Assembly: GCF_025949695.1 (NCBI RefSeq)
Contig: NZ_JAPDFL010000001.1
Span: 643,001 to 707,000, forward strand
Reading direction: 5' to 3'
DNA: 64,000 bases
Source of the DNA: Pararhodobacter zhoushanensis
GTDB taxonomy: Bacteria; Pseudomonadota; Alphaproteobacteria; Rhodobacterales; Rhodobacteraceae
Shown: piece after piece, positions 17,085-26,483 of the stretch
Layout: each line of letters opens with the position of its first letter
How positions within the stretch are numbered: position 1 is the stretch's first letter
Program-made: the position numbers and the translations under genes
The notes under the pieces: model-generated
Database searches by the model: none
Told to the model about the DNA's origin: nothing
The model's input: the letters and a program-made list of their open reading frames with translations, nothing else

Positions 17085-18191
17085 TCAGAGGCTGGCGTCC
17101 ATCGCCGCGATGATCGCTGCGCCCATTTCCGAGGTGGTCACCGGGGTGCCGCCCTCAGGCCCCATCAGGTCGCCGGTGCGCACGCCGTCGGCCAGAACCT
17201 TCTCGACCGCCGCTTCGACGCGGGCGGCTTCGTCGCCCATGTCGAAGGAATAGCGCAGCGCCATGGCAAAGCTGAGGATACAGGCGATCGGGTTCGCCTT
17301 GGCCTGACCGGCGATGTCGGGAGCCGAGCCGTGCACCGGCTCGTACAGTGCTTTCGGGCGGCCATTGGCCATCGGTGCGCCCAGGCTGGCCGAAGGCAGC
17401 ATGCCAAGGCTGCCGGTCAGCATCGCCGCCGCGTCAGACAGCAGATCGCCGAACAGGTTGTCGGTGACGATGACGTCGAACTGCTTGGGATTGCGCACCA
17501 GCTGCATGGCGCCGTTGTCGGCATACATGTGCGACAGCGCGACGTCGGGGTATTCCTTGTCGTGGATCTCGGTCACGACCTGACGCCACAACACGCCGGA
17601 TTCCATCACGTTGGCCTTCTCCATCGAGCAGACCTTGTTGCCACGCTTGCGGGCCAGTTCGAACGCCGAACGCGCCACGCGGGCGATCTCAGATTCGGTG
17701 TAGCGTTGGGTGTTGATGCCGACGCGCTCGTTGCCTTCGGTGAAGATGCCGCGCGGTTCGCCGAAATAGACACCCGAGGTCAGTTCGCGCACGATCATGA
17801 TGTCCAGACCGGCAACGACGTCTTTCTTCAGGCTGCTGAAATCGGCCAGCGCGTCAAAGCACTGCGCCGGGCGCAGGTTGGCGAACAGGTCCATTTCCTT
17901 GCGCAGACGCAGCAGCCCGCGCTCGGGCTTCACCGCAAAGGGCAGCTCGTCATACTGCGGGCCACCGACAGCACCCAGCAGAACGGCGTCGACCGCTTGG
18001 GCCTTTTCCATCGTGGCATCGGCCAGCGGCGTGCCGTGCACGTCATAGGCGCAGCCCCCGACGAGATCCTCGCTGACGTCAAAGGTGACGCCGCGCTTGT
18101 CGCCCATCCAGGCGATGATCTTCTTCACCTCGGCCATGACTTCGGGACCGATGCCGTCGCCGGCGAGGATGAGGAGGGAAGGATTGGCCAC
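17085..18191 (-). CDS. leuB: 3-isopropylmalate dehydrogenase LeuB
   Basis: NAD-dependent oxidative decarboxylase of leucine biosynthesis. 368 residues from a GTG start at 18191, with CAGGAG 7 bases upstream. Conserved features: GDGIGPEV near the N-terminus, LLGAVGGP, substrate-binding [14 protein letters not shown] with both arginines, the E-R-x2-Y type segment [14 protein letters not shown], catalytic MEKANVM, the metal-binding [14 protein letters not shown] and the NAD loop [18 protein letters not shown]. No leuC or leuD in the window. Confidence 0.97.
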   Translation of the reverse strand: MANPSLLILAGDGIGPEVMAEVKKIIAWMGDKRGVTFDVSEDLVGGCAYDVHGTPLADATMEKAQAVDAVLLGAVGGPQYDELPFAVKPERGLLRLRKEMDLFANLRPAQCFDALADFSSLKKDVVAGLDIMIVRELTSGVYFGEPRGIFTEGNERVGINTQRYTESEIARVARSAFELARKRGNKVCSMEKANVMESGVLWRQVVTEIHDKEYPDVALSHMYADNGAMQLVRNPKQFDVIVTDNLFGDLLSDAAAMLTGSLGMLPSASLGAPMANGRPKALYEPVHGSAPDIAGQAKANPIACILSFAMALRYSFDMGDEAARVEAAVEKVLADGVRTGDLMGPEGGTPVTTSEMGAAIIAAMDASL

Positions 18192-18332
18192 GGGGAACTC
18201 CTGATTGACGGATGCGTGAGCGGCGTAGCGCGCCTCTGCCGTGCGGTCAAGCTTGCGCCGGTTTTCGTGTGCAGGGGCAGGGGCGCGGGTGTGCTATTGT
18301 CGCGCGAACCCTTGCCGCAAAGGTCGCACCCT

Positions 18333-18725
18333 GTGTTCAGAACATTGCTTGCCGTCGTGATCCTGTCCGCCGGTCTGGCTCCGGTCGCAAGGGCGCAAGA
18401 GGCGACCATCCGCCCCGCCGTCATCCCCGCCTTGCCCGCAGGCGAGGCCGAGCATCTGTTGCGGATGCTGGTGCAGGCGCAGGTTGCCGCGTCGAACTGT
18501 CCGGGGCCCTATGACACGGCCGCGCCGTTCTTGCTGATGTCGGCAGCGATGGAGGCCGTGATGGACCAGATCGGGCTGGACGATCAGGGTCTGGAGCAGA
18601 TCTATGCGCCGGTCCGTGCGGCGGTGGACAAGCCCGCTTTCTGCACAACCGAAACGGCGCGCATCGGGTATGTGCTGGACATGCTGGTGTTCTGGGGCGG
18701 CGCGCTGACGCTTATCCGCGGCTGA
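18333..18725 (+). CDS. exported protein of unknown function
   Basis: 130 residues from a GTG at 18333. The signal peptide (FRTLLAVVILSAGLAPVARAQ) fixes the start; a much longer reading from 17331 is antisense to leuB. The mature part is helical with two cysteines (SNCPGPYD and PAFCTTE) and ends VLDMLVFWGGALTLIRG. Family not recognised. The 3' end overlaps the convergent LysR gene by 14 bases. Confidence 0.7.
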   Translation: MFRTLLAVVILSAGLAPVARAQEATIRPAVIPALPAGEAEHLLRMLVQAQVAASNCPGPYDTAAPFLLMSAAMEAVMDQIGLDDQGLEQIYAPVRAAVDKPAFCTTETARIGYVLDMLVFWGGALTLIRG

Positions 18726-19614
18726 CACCGGCGTTTGGCACCAGCGCCGCGACCAGCAGATCCCAGACGCGGCGGATGCGCGGCGTGGTGCGGATCGCGC
18801 CGGGCGCGGCGATCCACAGGCCCAGCGGCGGCAGCGGGATTGCATCCAACGCCCTGACCCGCTCGACGGTCGGGTCGTTGTCCGCGATCCGCAGTTGCGC
18901 GACGCTGACACCGCACCCCGCGCGTACCAGTTCCCACAGCGCGGGCTGGTGATCACAGCGCACAGTGAACGAGTCGCGCGTGATGCCGGAGCCGAGGTCA
19001 TTGAGCACCTTGGTCATTGACTCGCTACGATCAAACCCGACGAAATCGAGGGTCATGGCCTGTTCCAGCGTTTCGGGTCGTCCGACACGGTCCAGATAGG
19101 ATGTCGCCGCATACATCGCCATCGGCAGGTCGGTCAGCTTTCGCGACACCAGATCCAGCTGGGTCGGCGGGTACATGCGCAGGGCAATGTCGGCCTCGCG
19201 GAACAGCAGGTTTTCGGTGCTGTCCGAGGGCACCAGATCCAGCGTGATCTTTGGCTCGGCCTGTCGGATCCGCGCCAGTATCGGCGGCAGCAGGTAGTGT
19301 GACACCATATGCGAGGCGGTGATCCGCACCGCCCCCTCCAGCGAGGCGCTGCCCCCTTCAGCGGCGAGCGACAGGCGGGCGGCGGCCTCGGCCATGGCGC
19401 GGGCCGGGGCGATCAGCGCGACCCCGGCGGCGCTGGGCTCCAGCCCGCTGGGAATGCGGCGGAACAACTCCGCCCCGACCGCATCTTCAAGCGCGCGGAC
19501 ATGGCGGCCAAGCGTGGGCTGGCTTTGCCCGGTCTTGCGCGCGGCAGCTGACAGCGAGCCGGTTTCGACCACAGCAAGGAACGAGCGGATGAGCGACCAG
19601 TCGAGCGTATCCAT
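18712..19614 (-). CDS. LysR-family transcriptional regulator
   Basis: 300 residues. The N-terminal winged helix (WSLIRSFLAVVETGSLSAAARKTGQSQPTLGRHVRALE, split over residues 6-43) is a standard LysR domain, followed by a type-2 periplasmic binding-like effector domain from about 90. It is divergent from the NAD-dependent epimerase gene at 19708, with 93 bases between the starts, so that gene is its likely target. Effector unknown. Confidence 0.93.
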   Translation of the reverse strand: MDTLDWSLIRSFLAVVETGSLSAAARKTGQSQPTLGRHVRALEDAVGAELFRRIPSGLEPSAAGVALIAPARAMAEAAARLSLAAEGGSASLEGAVRITASHMVSHYLLPPILARIRQAEPKITLDLVPSDSTENLLFREADIALRMYPPTQLDLVSRKLTDLPMAMYAATSYLDRVGRPETLEQAMTLDFVGFDRSESMTKVLNDLGSGITRDSFTVRCDHQPALWELVRAGCGVSVAQLRIADNDPTVERVRALDAIPLPPLGLWIAAPGAIRTTPRIRRVWDLLVAALVPNAGVSRG

Positions 19615-19707
19615 GCAAATATGAATACCAGATCGCCGAATTTCCGCAATTTATAAACGGCGGTGAATGGCGCAACGTGACCCCATCATCAGGATCAGGA
19701 GCACCCC

Positions 19708-20601
19708 ATGACCGGAACCATTCTTATCGCAGGCGCCTCGGGCGGCATTGGCCGGCGCGCTGTTCAGGCCTTCACGCAAGCGGGCTGGACCGTGCGCCTG
19801 TATGACCGCAGCACCGATCTGACGCAGGCTGCGCAGGGCGTGGATGTGATCTTCAACGCCCTGAACCCGCCGATGTACCGCAACTGGCCGGTCGAGATCC
19901 CGCGCATCACCCGGATGGTGATTGACGCGGCGCGCGCCTCGGGCGCGACGGTGCTGATGCCCGGCACCGTCTATGTCTACGGCGACCAGCAAGGCCCGTG
20001 GCGCGAGGATACGCCGCACCGCGCGGCATCGCGCAAAGGCCAGATCCGCATCGACATGGAAAAGGCGTATCGCGCGGCGGCCAGTGACGGGGTGCGCACG
20101 ACCATCCTGCGGGCGGGCGATTTTCTGGACGCCGAGAACCCGCAGACGCTGTTCAATCTGGTGGTGCTCAAAGGCGCGGCCAAAGGCAAGGTCACTGCCA
20201 CCGGCAACCCGGACGCACCCCGCGCCTATGCCAACCTGACCGACCTGTCGCGCGCCATGGTGCTGCTGGCCGAGAAGCGGGCCGAGCTGAGCGCGTTCGC
20301 GGACATCGGCTTTCCGGGCCTGACGTTTTCCTACCGCGACCTTGCGCAGACGCTGCAGGGTGTGACCGGGCACCCCACCCGCGTGGGCCGGTTTCCGTGG
20401 TGGGCGCTCAAGATCGCCTCGCCGGTCTGGGGTTTTGCGCGGGAGATGTCGGAAATGCGGTATCTGCACGAAACACCGCATCGGATCGACGGCACCAGGT
20501 TCCAGCGGATGTTCCCTGATTTTCAGCACACCGCGCTTGCGCCGATTGTCGCCGCGCATCTGACGAAGCCAGCGGCCACCGCCGCCGCCGTGCCCGCCTG
20601 A
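19708..20601 (+). CDS. NAD(P)-dependent epimerase/reductase (atypical SDR) family protein
   Basis: 297 residues with an N-terminal Rossmann motif GASGGIGRRA at 9-18. The protein follows the extended/atypical SDR layout: DVIFNALNP near 50, MPGTVYVYGDQQGPW (with the YVYG tyrosine) near 90-104, and no classical YxxxK further on. The substrate is unknown. Divergent from the LysR gene, which probably controls it. Confidence 0.85.
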   Translation: MTGTILIAGASGGIGRRAVQAFTQAGWTVRLYDRSTDLTQAAQGVDVIFNALNPPMYRNWPVEIPRITRMVIDAARASGATVLMPGTVYVYGDQQGPWREDTPHRAASRKGQIRIDMEKAYRAAASDGVRTTILRAGDFLDAENPQTLFNLVVLKGAAKGKVTATGNPDAPRAYANLTDLSRAMVLLAEKRAELSAFADIGFPGLTFSYRDLAQTLQGVTGHPTRVGRFPWWALKIASPVWGFAREMSEMRYLHETPHRIDGTRFQRMFPDFQHTALAPIVAAHLTKPAATAAAVPA

Positions 20602-20703
20602 CCGCTTTGCGGGTGCAGCGAGTAGCCTTTGCACCTGCGGCGTGACCTGTCGGCGCGAAGGCGCTAGGCTTACGCTCTGAACAGGTCGCAACAGGAGGTT
20701 TCC

Positions 20704-20895
20704 ATGTCCAAGCATCCCCTCGACCATGACCGTGGCGCGTCGTCGTCACGGTTGGCGAAATTCGCAGCCTTCGAGCGCAGCGAACAACCCAGCGCCGCCA
20801 GCAAGACATTGCAGCAGCGCCCCCGCACGCAAAGCGAAACCCGGGCCAAGCAGTTCGCCCGGATCGAGCGTGAGATGAAAGCGGTCGCGCCTTAA
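20704..20895 (+). CDS. small basic hydrophilic protein, unknown function
   Basis: 63 residues with a strong AGGAGG ribosome binding site (CAGGAGGTTTCC before the ATG). The protein is rich in Arg, Lys, Ser and Gln, with no hydrophobic core and no membrane segment, so it may be disordered or nucleic-acid binding. The stop overlaps the convergent zapE stop by 4 bases. No family recognised. Confidence 0.65.
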   Translation: MSKHPLDHDRGASSSRLAKFAAFERSEQPSAASKTLQQRPRTQSETRAKQFARIEREMKAVAP

Positions 20896-21974
20896 CCCTC
20901 GCTGCCCCAGTCGGCCGCCTGCATCTCGCGCAGGCGGCTGGCCGTGCGCTCGAACTCAAACGATCCGGCACCCTCGCCGTAAAGCTGCTCGGGCTCATCC
21001 GCCGCGCTGGCGATCAGGCGGACCTTGGCCTCATAGAGCGCGTCGATCAGCGTGACGAAGCGCTTGGCCTCGTTGTAATTCGAGGCTGACAGCTGTGGGA
21101 TATCCTCAAGGATCAGCACCCGTACCCGGCTGGCCAGCGCCAGATAATCCGCAGGCCCCAAGGGCCGCCCGCACAGATCCCAGAAGCCGGCACGCGCAAC
21201 CGCGTTGTGGTGCTTTGGCACATCGACCTTGCGGCCCTGCACCTCGAACACCAGCGGCGTGCCCTCGGCATGGCCGGTCAGCTCGTCCCACAGCGCGTTG
21301 ATCGCGGTGCGGGCCTCGGCCCCGGCGGGGTGGAAATAGACCTGCTGGCCGGTCAGCCGATGCTGGCGGTAATCGGTCTCGCTTTTCAGCGCGACCACGT
21401 CCATCTTTTCGCGCAGCAGCTCGATGAACGGCAGGAACAGCGCGCGGTTCAGCCCGTTCTTGTACAGATCCTCGGGCGGGCGGTTCGAGGTGGTGACGAT
21501 CACCACGCCCTCTGCCATCAGCATCTGGAACAAGCGGCCCACGATCATCGCATCGGTGATGTCGGTGATCTGCATCTCGTCGAAGGCCAGCAACCGCACC
21601 TCGGACGCCACCCGCTGCGCCACCGGGGCCAGCGCGTCATCGACGCCGGTTTTGCGGGCTTCATGCATGCCGTGGTGGATTTCCTGCATGAAGGCATGGA
21701 AATGCACGCGGCGCTTGGCCTGAATGTCGACCGATTTCTCGAACAGATCCATCACCATGGATTTGCCGCGCCCGACTCCGCCCCACAGGTACAGGCCCTT
21801 GGGGCCCTCAGGCGCTTTCTTGAACAAACCGCCCAGCAAGGACTTCTTCACCGGCGTTTCCAGAAACACCCGGCGCTCTTCCAGCGCGGGAAGCAGGGCG
21901 CGCTGGGCGGCGTCGGGGTGGATCGAGCCGTCGGCGATGCGGCTGTCGTAGATTTCGGTCAGGGTCTTTCGCAT
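20892..21974 (-). CDS. zapE: cell division protein ZapE (AFG1-family ATPase)
   Basis: 360 residues. Walker A GGVGRGKS is at 65-72 and Walker B LLAFDE ends at 133. The family motifs RRVHFHAFMQEIH, DAMIVGRLFQ, TTSNRPPEDLYKNGLNR (sensor 1) and a C-terminal ADEPEQLY segment are all present. In E. coli ZapE interacts with FtsZ under stress; the mitochondrial relative Lace1/AFG1 acts in protein turnover. In many alphaproteobacteria zapE is near TCA-cycle genes, which is not the case here. Confidence 0.95.
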   Translation of the reverse strand: MRKTLTEIYDSRIADGSIHPDAAQRALLPALEERRVFLETPVKKSLLGGLFKKAPEGPKGLYLWGGVGRGKSMVMDLFEKSVDIQAKRRVHFHAFMQEIHHGMHEARKTGVDDALAPVAQRVASEVRLLAFDEMQITDITDAMIVGRLFQMLMAEGVVIVTTSNRPPEDLYKNGLNRALFLPFIELLREKMDVVALKSETDYRQHRLTGQQVYFHPAGAEARTAINALWDELTGHAEGTPLVFEVQGRKVDVPKHHNAVARAGFWDLCGRPLGPADYLALASRVRVLILEDIPQLSASNYNEAKRFVTLIDALYEAKVRLIASAADEPEQLYGEGAGSFEFERTASRLREMQAADWGSEG

Positions 21975-21984
21975 GAAGCCTTCC

Positions 21985-22848
21985 CTAGCGCGGCTGGATC
22001 AGCAGCGCCAGCATCCGTTTGAGCGCCGGTTTGCGCGATTTGGCGTGGGGGTGGATGGCGACATAGGCATGGCCCAGCGGCAGGGAATGCGGCGACAGGG
22101 CGATCAGATCACCGGCGGCAATCATTGGCGCGGCCAGCGCGCGCTGACCCAGCGCGACGCCAAGGCCGCGCCGCGCCATATCCAGCGCCAGAAACGAGCC
22201 GCCGATGCGGTGGCCTGATCCGGGCGCAGGCGGTGGGCGGTCAGGCGCGTGCGCTGTCAGCCAGTCGCGCCAGGTGGGATGCGAGGCAAAACCCGCGCCC
22301 CAGTCGGTGTGGATCAGCCGGTCATCGGGCAGGTCGGGCCAGTGCGCAGCCAACGCGGGCGCGGCCAGCGGCAGTACGGCATCGCGGAAAAGCGGCTGCG
22401 TGACCAGATCGGGATAAAGCGCATCTCCATAGCTGAGCCGCAGGTCGATGCCGTCACGGGCGAAGGCGACCGGGTCCGCCTCGAGCCGCAGGTCGATCAG
22501 CGGGCCGTCCGGCTGCAGGCGGGGCAGCAGCCAGGCCTCGGCCAGCGAGGGCAGGCAACTGACCACCAGCCGTCCCTGCACCCGCCCGCCCTGCGCCCGC
22601 TCGGCCATCTGCGCCAGATCCCCCAGCGCGCGGGCGGTTTCGGCATAGATCGCCTGTCCGGCATCGGTCAGCGTGATGCGGTTGTTGTGACGGGTGAACA
22701 GGCGGCGGCCAAGGTGGTCTTCCAGCCGCCGCACCTGCTGGCTGACGGCGGCGGGGGTGACGCCCAACTCGCCCGCCGCCGCGACATAGCCGCCGTTGCG
22801 GGCCGCCGCCTCGAAGGCGCGCAGGGCGTTGAGTGGGGGCAGGTTCAT
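21985..22848 (-). CDS. LysR-family regulator, GcvA-like
   Basis: 287 residues beginning MNLPPLNALRAFEAAARNGG, the usual start of GcvA-type LysR regulators. The helix-turn-helix AAGELGVTPAAVSQQVRRLE is at about 24-43. The effector-binding domain lacks distinctive ligand residues. It is upstream of zapE on the same strand (10-base gap) and divergent from the 2OG-Fe oxygenase gene, which is its most likely target. Confidence 0.92.
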   Translation of the reverse strand: MNLPPLNALRAFEAAARNGGYVAAAGELGVTPAAVSQQVRRLEDHLGRRLFTRHNNRITLTDAGQAIYAETARALGDLAQMAERAQGGRVQGRLVVSCLPSLAEAWLLPRLQPDGPLIDLRLEADPVAFARDGIDLRLSYGDALYPDLVTQPLFRDAVLPLAAPALAAHWPDLPDDRLIHTDWGAGFASHPTWRDWLTAHAPDRPPPAPGSGHRIGGSFLALDMARRGLGVALGQRALAAPMIAAGDLIALSPHSLPLGHAYVAIHPHAKSRKPALKRMLALLIQPR

Positions 22849-22948
22849 GGCTTTGCCTTAGATCAGCTAAGGCAGGGTCACAATTTCTGCCGTTGCAGGC
22901 AAGCGGATTGCGGCAAATCATCGGGCCAGACCAAGAAAGGCCTACCCC

Positions 22949-23734
22949 ATGCGCGATATCCTCGATCTTGACCGCTACCCTCTCGACCGCCCCGGATCGC
23001 CCGCGTGGCACGCGCTGGTCGGTCACTGCCGCGCGCAGCTGGCAGCCGACGGGATGTTCAGCCTGCCGGGACTGGTCACCCAAGCCGCGCTGACCCGCGC
23101 CATGGCCGAGATCACGCCGCTGATGCCGCAGGCCTTCACCCACAAGCGCAGCCACAACATCTATTTCAAACCCACGGTGCCCGGCCTGCCTGACGACCAC
23201 CCTGCCCTGTGCAAGGTCGAAACCGCCAGCCACACGCTTTGCGCCGACCAGATGCCGCAATCGGTGCCGGTGTGGATCTATGAATGGGCACCGTTTCAGG
23301 TGTTTCTGGCCGCTGCGATGGACCTGCCCGCGCTGTTCCCGATGCTGGACCCGCTGGCCCGGGTCAACGTGATGACCTACCGTACCGGCGAGCGGCTGAA
23401 CTGGCACTTCGACCGCTCGGATTTCACCACCACGATCCTGCTGCAGGCGCCTGAAGGGGGTGGCGAATTCCTCTATCACACCGACCTGCGCAGCGACGAC
23501 AACCCCAACCACGACGGCGTCGCCCGACTGCTGCGCGGCGAAGACCCGTTGATGCAGACCCTGCGCCTGTCGGCCGGCACGTTGAACGTGTTCAAGGGCC
23601 GCAACACACCGCATTGTGTCACCCCGGTCGAGGGCAGCACAGACCGCGTGATCACCGTTTTTTCGTATTATCCGCGCCCCGGCGTGGTTTTTTCGCCCGA
23701 AGAACGCCTGGGCTTCTATGGCCGCGAAGGCTGA
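22949..23734 (+). CDS. 2OG-Fe(II) oxygenase of the HalD/ArpA-like family, with a hydroxylase-type iron triad
   Basis: 261 residues. The iron site is readable: H153 and D155 in LNWHFDRSDF, and distal H222 in NTPHCVTPVEG, with R233 as the 2-oxoglutarate-binding arginine. Members of this family that halogenate free amino acids have Gly or Ala in place of the Asp; here D155 is present, so hydroxylation is expected. The substrate is probably a small molecule, unknown. Divergent from the GcvA-like regulator, and followed by the sulfurtransferase gene 89 bases downstream. Confidence 0.85.
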   Translation: MRDILDLDRYPLDRPGSPAWHALVGHCRAQLAADGMFSLPGLVTQAALTRAMAEITPLMPQAFTHKRSHNIYFKPTVPGLPDDHPALCKVETASHTLCADQMPQSVPVWIYEWAPFQVFLAAAMDLPALFPMLDPLARVNVMTYRTGERLNWHFDRSDFTTTILLQAPEGGGEFLYHTDLRSDDNPNHDGVARLLRGEDPLMQTLRLSAGTLNVFKGRNTPHCVTPVEGSTDRVITVFSYYPRPGVVFSPEERLGFYGREG

Positions 23735-23823
23735 CGCTGCGCCACAAAGGCCGGTCAATGCCCTTGCCTGACCTACCCCGCAAACGCTATCCGTTGTGCG
23801 AGTTCTTGCAAGGAAGTGACCGC

Positions 23824-24675
23824 ATGGCGATTGATGATCCCCGCACGCTGGTGTCCACCGATTGGCTGGCGGCGCATATGGAAGACCCCGATCTGCGGAT
23901 CATCGACGGGTCGTGGCACATGCCGGGCACCGGGCGCGATGGCCGGGCCGAGTATGACGCCGAACACATCCCCGGCGCGCGGTTCTTTGATATCGACGAG
24001 ATTTCCGACCAGCGTTCGTCGCTTCCGCATATGGCACCACCGCCCGAAAAATTCGTCAGCCGCATGCGCGCGATGGGCATCGGCGACGGGCATCAGGTGG
24101 TGATCTACGATTCCGTCGGCGTGCGGTCGGCCCCGCGGGTGTGGTGGACGTTCCGGCTGATGGGCAAGATGGACGTAGCCGTACTGGACGGCGGTCTGCC
24201 CAAGTGGAAGGCCGAGGGCCGCCCGACCGAGGACATGCCGACCATGGTGCGCGACCGCCATATCACCGTCACCCGCATGGCCAATCTGGTCAAGGATGTC
24301 TCTCAGGTGGCTTCGGCGTCCAAGCTGGGCGACTGGCAGATCCTCGACGCGCGCGCCGCCGAGCGGTTCCGCGGCGAGGTGGAAGAACCGCGCGCCGGTC
24401 TGCGCGCGGGCCATATCCCCAACTCAAAGAACCTGCCGTTCCCCGAGTTGCAAAACCCCGATGGCACGATGAAAGACCCCGCCGCCCTGCGCGCCGCGCT
24501 GGTCGCTGCCGGGATTGATCTGGACCGCCCGGTGATCACCACCTGCGGCTCGGGCGTGACGGCGGCGATCCTCAGTCTGGCGCTGGAGATCGTCGGTCAT
24601 CGCAACCACGCGCTCTATGATGGCTCGTGGAGCGAATGGGGCATGTATCCTGACCTCAAGGTCGAGAAGGGTTGA
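23824..24675 (+). CDS. sseA: sulfurtransferase, 3-mercaptopyruvate sulfurtransferase type
   Basis: 283 residues from ATG 23824 (AAGGAAG upstream). Two rhodanese domains: an inactive N-terminal one (LRIIDGSWHMPG, HIPGARFFDID) and a catalytic C-terminal one with C241 in TTCGSGVTA. The CGSGVTA loop is characteristic of mercaptopyruvate sulfurtransferases rather than thiosulfate-specific rhodaneses (CRxGxT). It transfers sulfane sulfur from 3-mercaptopyruvate. The GNAT gene begins 2 bases after its stop. Confidence 0.93.
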   Translation: MAIDDPRTLVSTDWLAAHMEDPDLRIIDGSWHMPGTGRDGRAEYDAEHIPGARFFDIDEISDQRSSLPHMAPPPEKFVSRMRAMGIGDGHQVVIYDSVGVRSAPRVWWTFRLMGKMDVAVLDGGLPKWKAEGRPTEDMPTMVRDRHITVTRMANLVKDVSQVASASKLGDWQILDARAAERFRGEVEEPRAGLRAGHIPNSKNLPFPELQNPDGTMKDPAALRAALVAAGIDLDRPVITTCGSGVTAAILSLALEIVGHRNHALYDGSWSEWGMYPDLKVEKG

Positions 24676-24676
24676 G

Positions 24677-25243
24677 ATGATTGACTGCAAGGCTGGCGAC
24701 AGCATCGACTACCGGGTGACCTGGCTGGAGATGGACAAGCGGCCAGACTACGACTGGCCGCACCAGCCCGTCGCCCATGACGGCGCGCTGATCCGCGCCA
24801 TCGACCCGCCATGGTGGTGGTTTCTGTCGCTTTATGACGCGGTCGGGCGCGATTATGCCTGGACCGACAAGCACAAGATGCCGCGTGACGCGCTGCAGGC
24901 GTGGATTCAAGACCCGGCTGTGGCGATCTACACGCTGATGGGCAAGGGGTGGCCGCAGGGCTTTTTCATGCTCGACAGCCGCGAGGCGGGCGTTTGCGAA
25001 CTGGCCTATTTCGGGCTGGTGCCCGAAGCGGTTGGCACGGGGCAGGGCACATGGCTGCTGAAAACCGCGGTGCTGACCGGCTGGTCGCTGCCCGGTACGC
25101 GCAAGATGACCGTCAACACCTGCACGCTGGACCACCCCCGCGCGCTGGCGCAATACCAACGCATGGGCTTTTCGCCGGTCAGCACCGAGGTGCGCTCGAC
25201 CGTGCTGGAAAGCGACCATGTGTTTCTGCAACCGCTTCTCTGA
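24677..25243 (+). CDS. GNAT-family N-acetyltransferase
   Basis: 188 residues from ATG 24677. The acetyl-CoA-binding segment is VCELAYFGLVPEAVGTGQGTWLL (split at about 109-131), with the pyrophosphate-binding V-x-G-x-G-x-G/T pattern relaxed to AVGTGQGT, followed by NTCTLDHPRALAQYQRMGF, a typical motif B region. The substrate is unknown. It sits between sseA and the aminotransferase in a tight same-strand run. Confidence 0.88.
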   Translation: MIDCKAGDSIDYRVTWLEMDKRPDYDWPHQPVAHDGALIRAIDPPWWWFLSLYDAVGRDYAWTDKHKMPRDALQAWIQDPAVAIYTLMGKGWPQGFFMLDSREAGVCELAYFGLVPEAVGTGQGTWLLKTAVLTGWSLPGTRKMTVNTCTLDHPRALAQYQRMGFSPVSTEVRSTVLESDHVFLQPLL

Positions 25244-25253
25244 AAGAGCTGAC

Positions 25254-26432
25254 ATGTTCCAGAGCCTGCCTGCCCCCGCCGCCGATCCGATCCTGCATGT
25301 GATGACGATGTACCGCGAGGATCCGCGGGCCGAGAAAGTCGATCTGGGGCTGGGGGTCTATAAAGACCCTCAAGGGGCGACACCAGTGATGCGCGCGGTC
25401 AAGGCCGCCGAGCAGCGGCTGGTCGACGAGCAGGACACCAAGAGCTACACGACGCTGTCGGGGGATCCGGCGTTTCGCGCAGCGGTGGCCGGGCTGGTCC
25501 TGGGCGATGCGGTGCCAGCGACGCGGCTGGCGGGCAGCACAACGACGGGCGGCACGGCGGGGGTGAAGCTGGGGATGGACCTGATCCACGCGGCCAGCCC
25601 GGGCTCGACGATCTGGATCTCGACGCCGACATGGCCAAACCACTACGCGCTGGCCAAGGCCGCCGGTACTGCGTTCAAGACCTATCGCTATTATGACGCC
25701 GAGACCGGCAGCATTGACCGTGCGGGCATGTGGGCGGATCTTGAGGCGGCGCAGCCCGGCGATGTGCTCCTGCTGCACGGGTGCTGCCACAACCCCACCG
25801 GGGCGGATCTGTCGGCGGAGGACTGGGCGGCTGTGGCGGCGTTCTGCAAGGCCAAGGGCGTGATGCCGTTCATCGACATCGCGTATCAGGGCTTTGGCGA
25901 CGGGCTGGACGAGGACGCCGCAGGTCTTCGCGCGCTGGCGGCGCAGATGGCGCGGATGATCGTCGTGTCGTCAGCCTCGAAGAACTTTGGCCTCTACCGC
26001 GACCGCGCGGGCTGCTGTCTGGTGATCTGTCCCGAGGGAGAGCGCGCTCTGGTGCAGGGCACGCTGGAAGTGCTGAACCGCCAGTCGATCAGCTTCCCGC
26101 CGGACCATGGCGCGCGGGTGGTGACCGAGATCCTGTCTGACCCGGCGCTGCGGGCGCAGTGGGACGATGAACTGACCGAGATGCGCGACCGGATGAACCG
26201 CCTGCGCCGCCTGCTCGCCACGGCGCTGCGCGATGCCTGCGGCTCGGACCGGTTCGGGTTTCTGGCCGATCAACGCGGGATGTTCTCGATCCTGGGCGGC
26301 TCCGAGGCGCAGATCACCCGGCTGCGCGAGGAATTCGGGGTTTATATCGTCGGCGGTGGGCGGCTGAACATGGCGGGGCTGACCGAACACAGCATCCCCC
26401 GTGTCGCCAAGGCGATCGCAACGGTCCTGTGA
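25254..26432 (+). CDS. tyrB: aromatic/aspartate aminotransferase (class I, PLP)
   Basis: 392 residues from ATG 25254, 10 bases after the GNAT gene. It belongs to the enteric AspC/TyrB subgroup: N-terminal MFQSLPAPAADPIL, cofactor residues in CCHNPTGAD (N180), D208 and Y211 in FIDIAYQGFG, and the Schiff-base lysine K243 in SSASKNFGLYRDRAG. It transaminates aromatic amino acids and/or aspartate with 2-oxoglutarate; which is preferred cannot be read from the sequence. Confidence 0.92.
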   Translation: MFQSLPAPAADPILHVMTMYREDPRAEKVDLGLGVYKDPQGATPVMRAVKAAEQRLVDEQDTKSYTTLSGDPAFRAAVAGLVLGDAVPATRLAGSTTTGGTAGVKLGMDLIHAASPGSTIWISTPTWPNHYALAKAAGTAFKTYRYYDAETGSIDRAGMWADLEAAQPGDVLLLHGCCHNPTGADLSAEDWAAVAAFCKAKGVMPFIDIAYQGFGDGLDEDAAGLRALAAQMARMIVVSSASKNFGLYRDRAGCCLVICPEGERALVQGTLEVLNRQSISFPPDHGARVVTEILSDPALRAQWDDELTEMRDRMNRLRRLLATALRDACGSDRFGFLADQRGMFSILGGSEAQITRLREEFGVYIVGGGRLNMAGLTEHSIPRVAKAIATVL

Positions 26433-26483
26433 TCTCACGGAGCGGCTGACGCCGCACGCCTATGAGCGCTTCGCGCGGGTAAA

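Noticed and set aside
17331..18332. N-terminal 334 codons of a long plus-strand frame that ends at 18725
   Set aside because: Antisense to leuB. Only the part from GTG 18333, which begins with a signal peptide, is credible.
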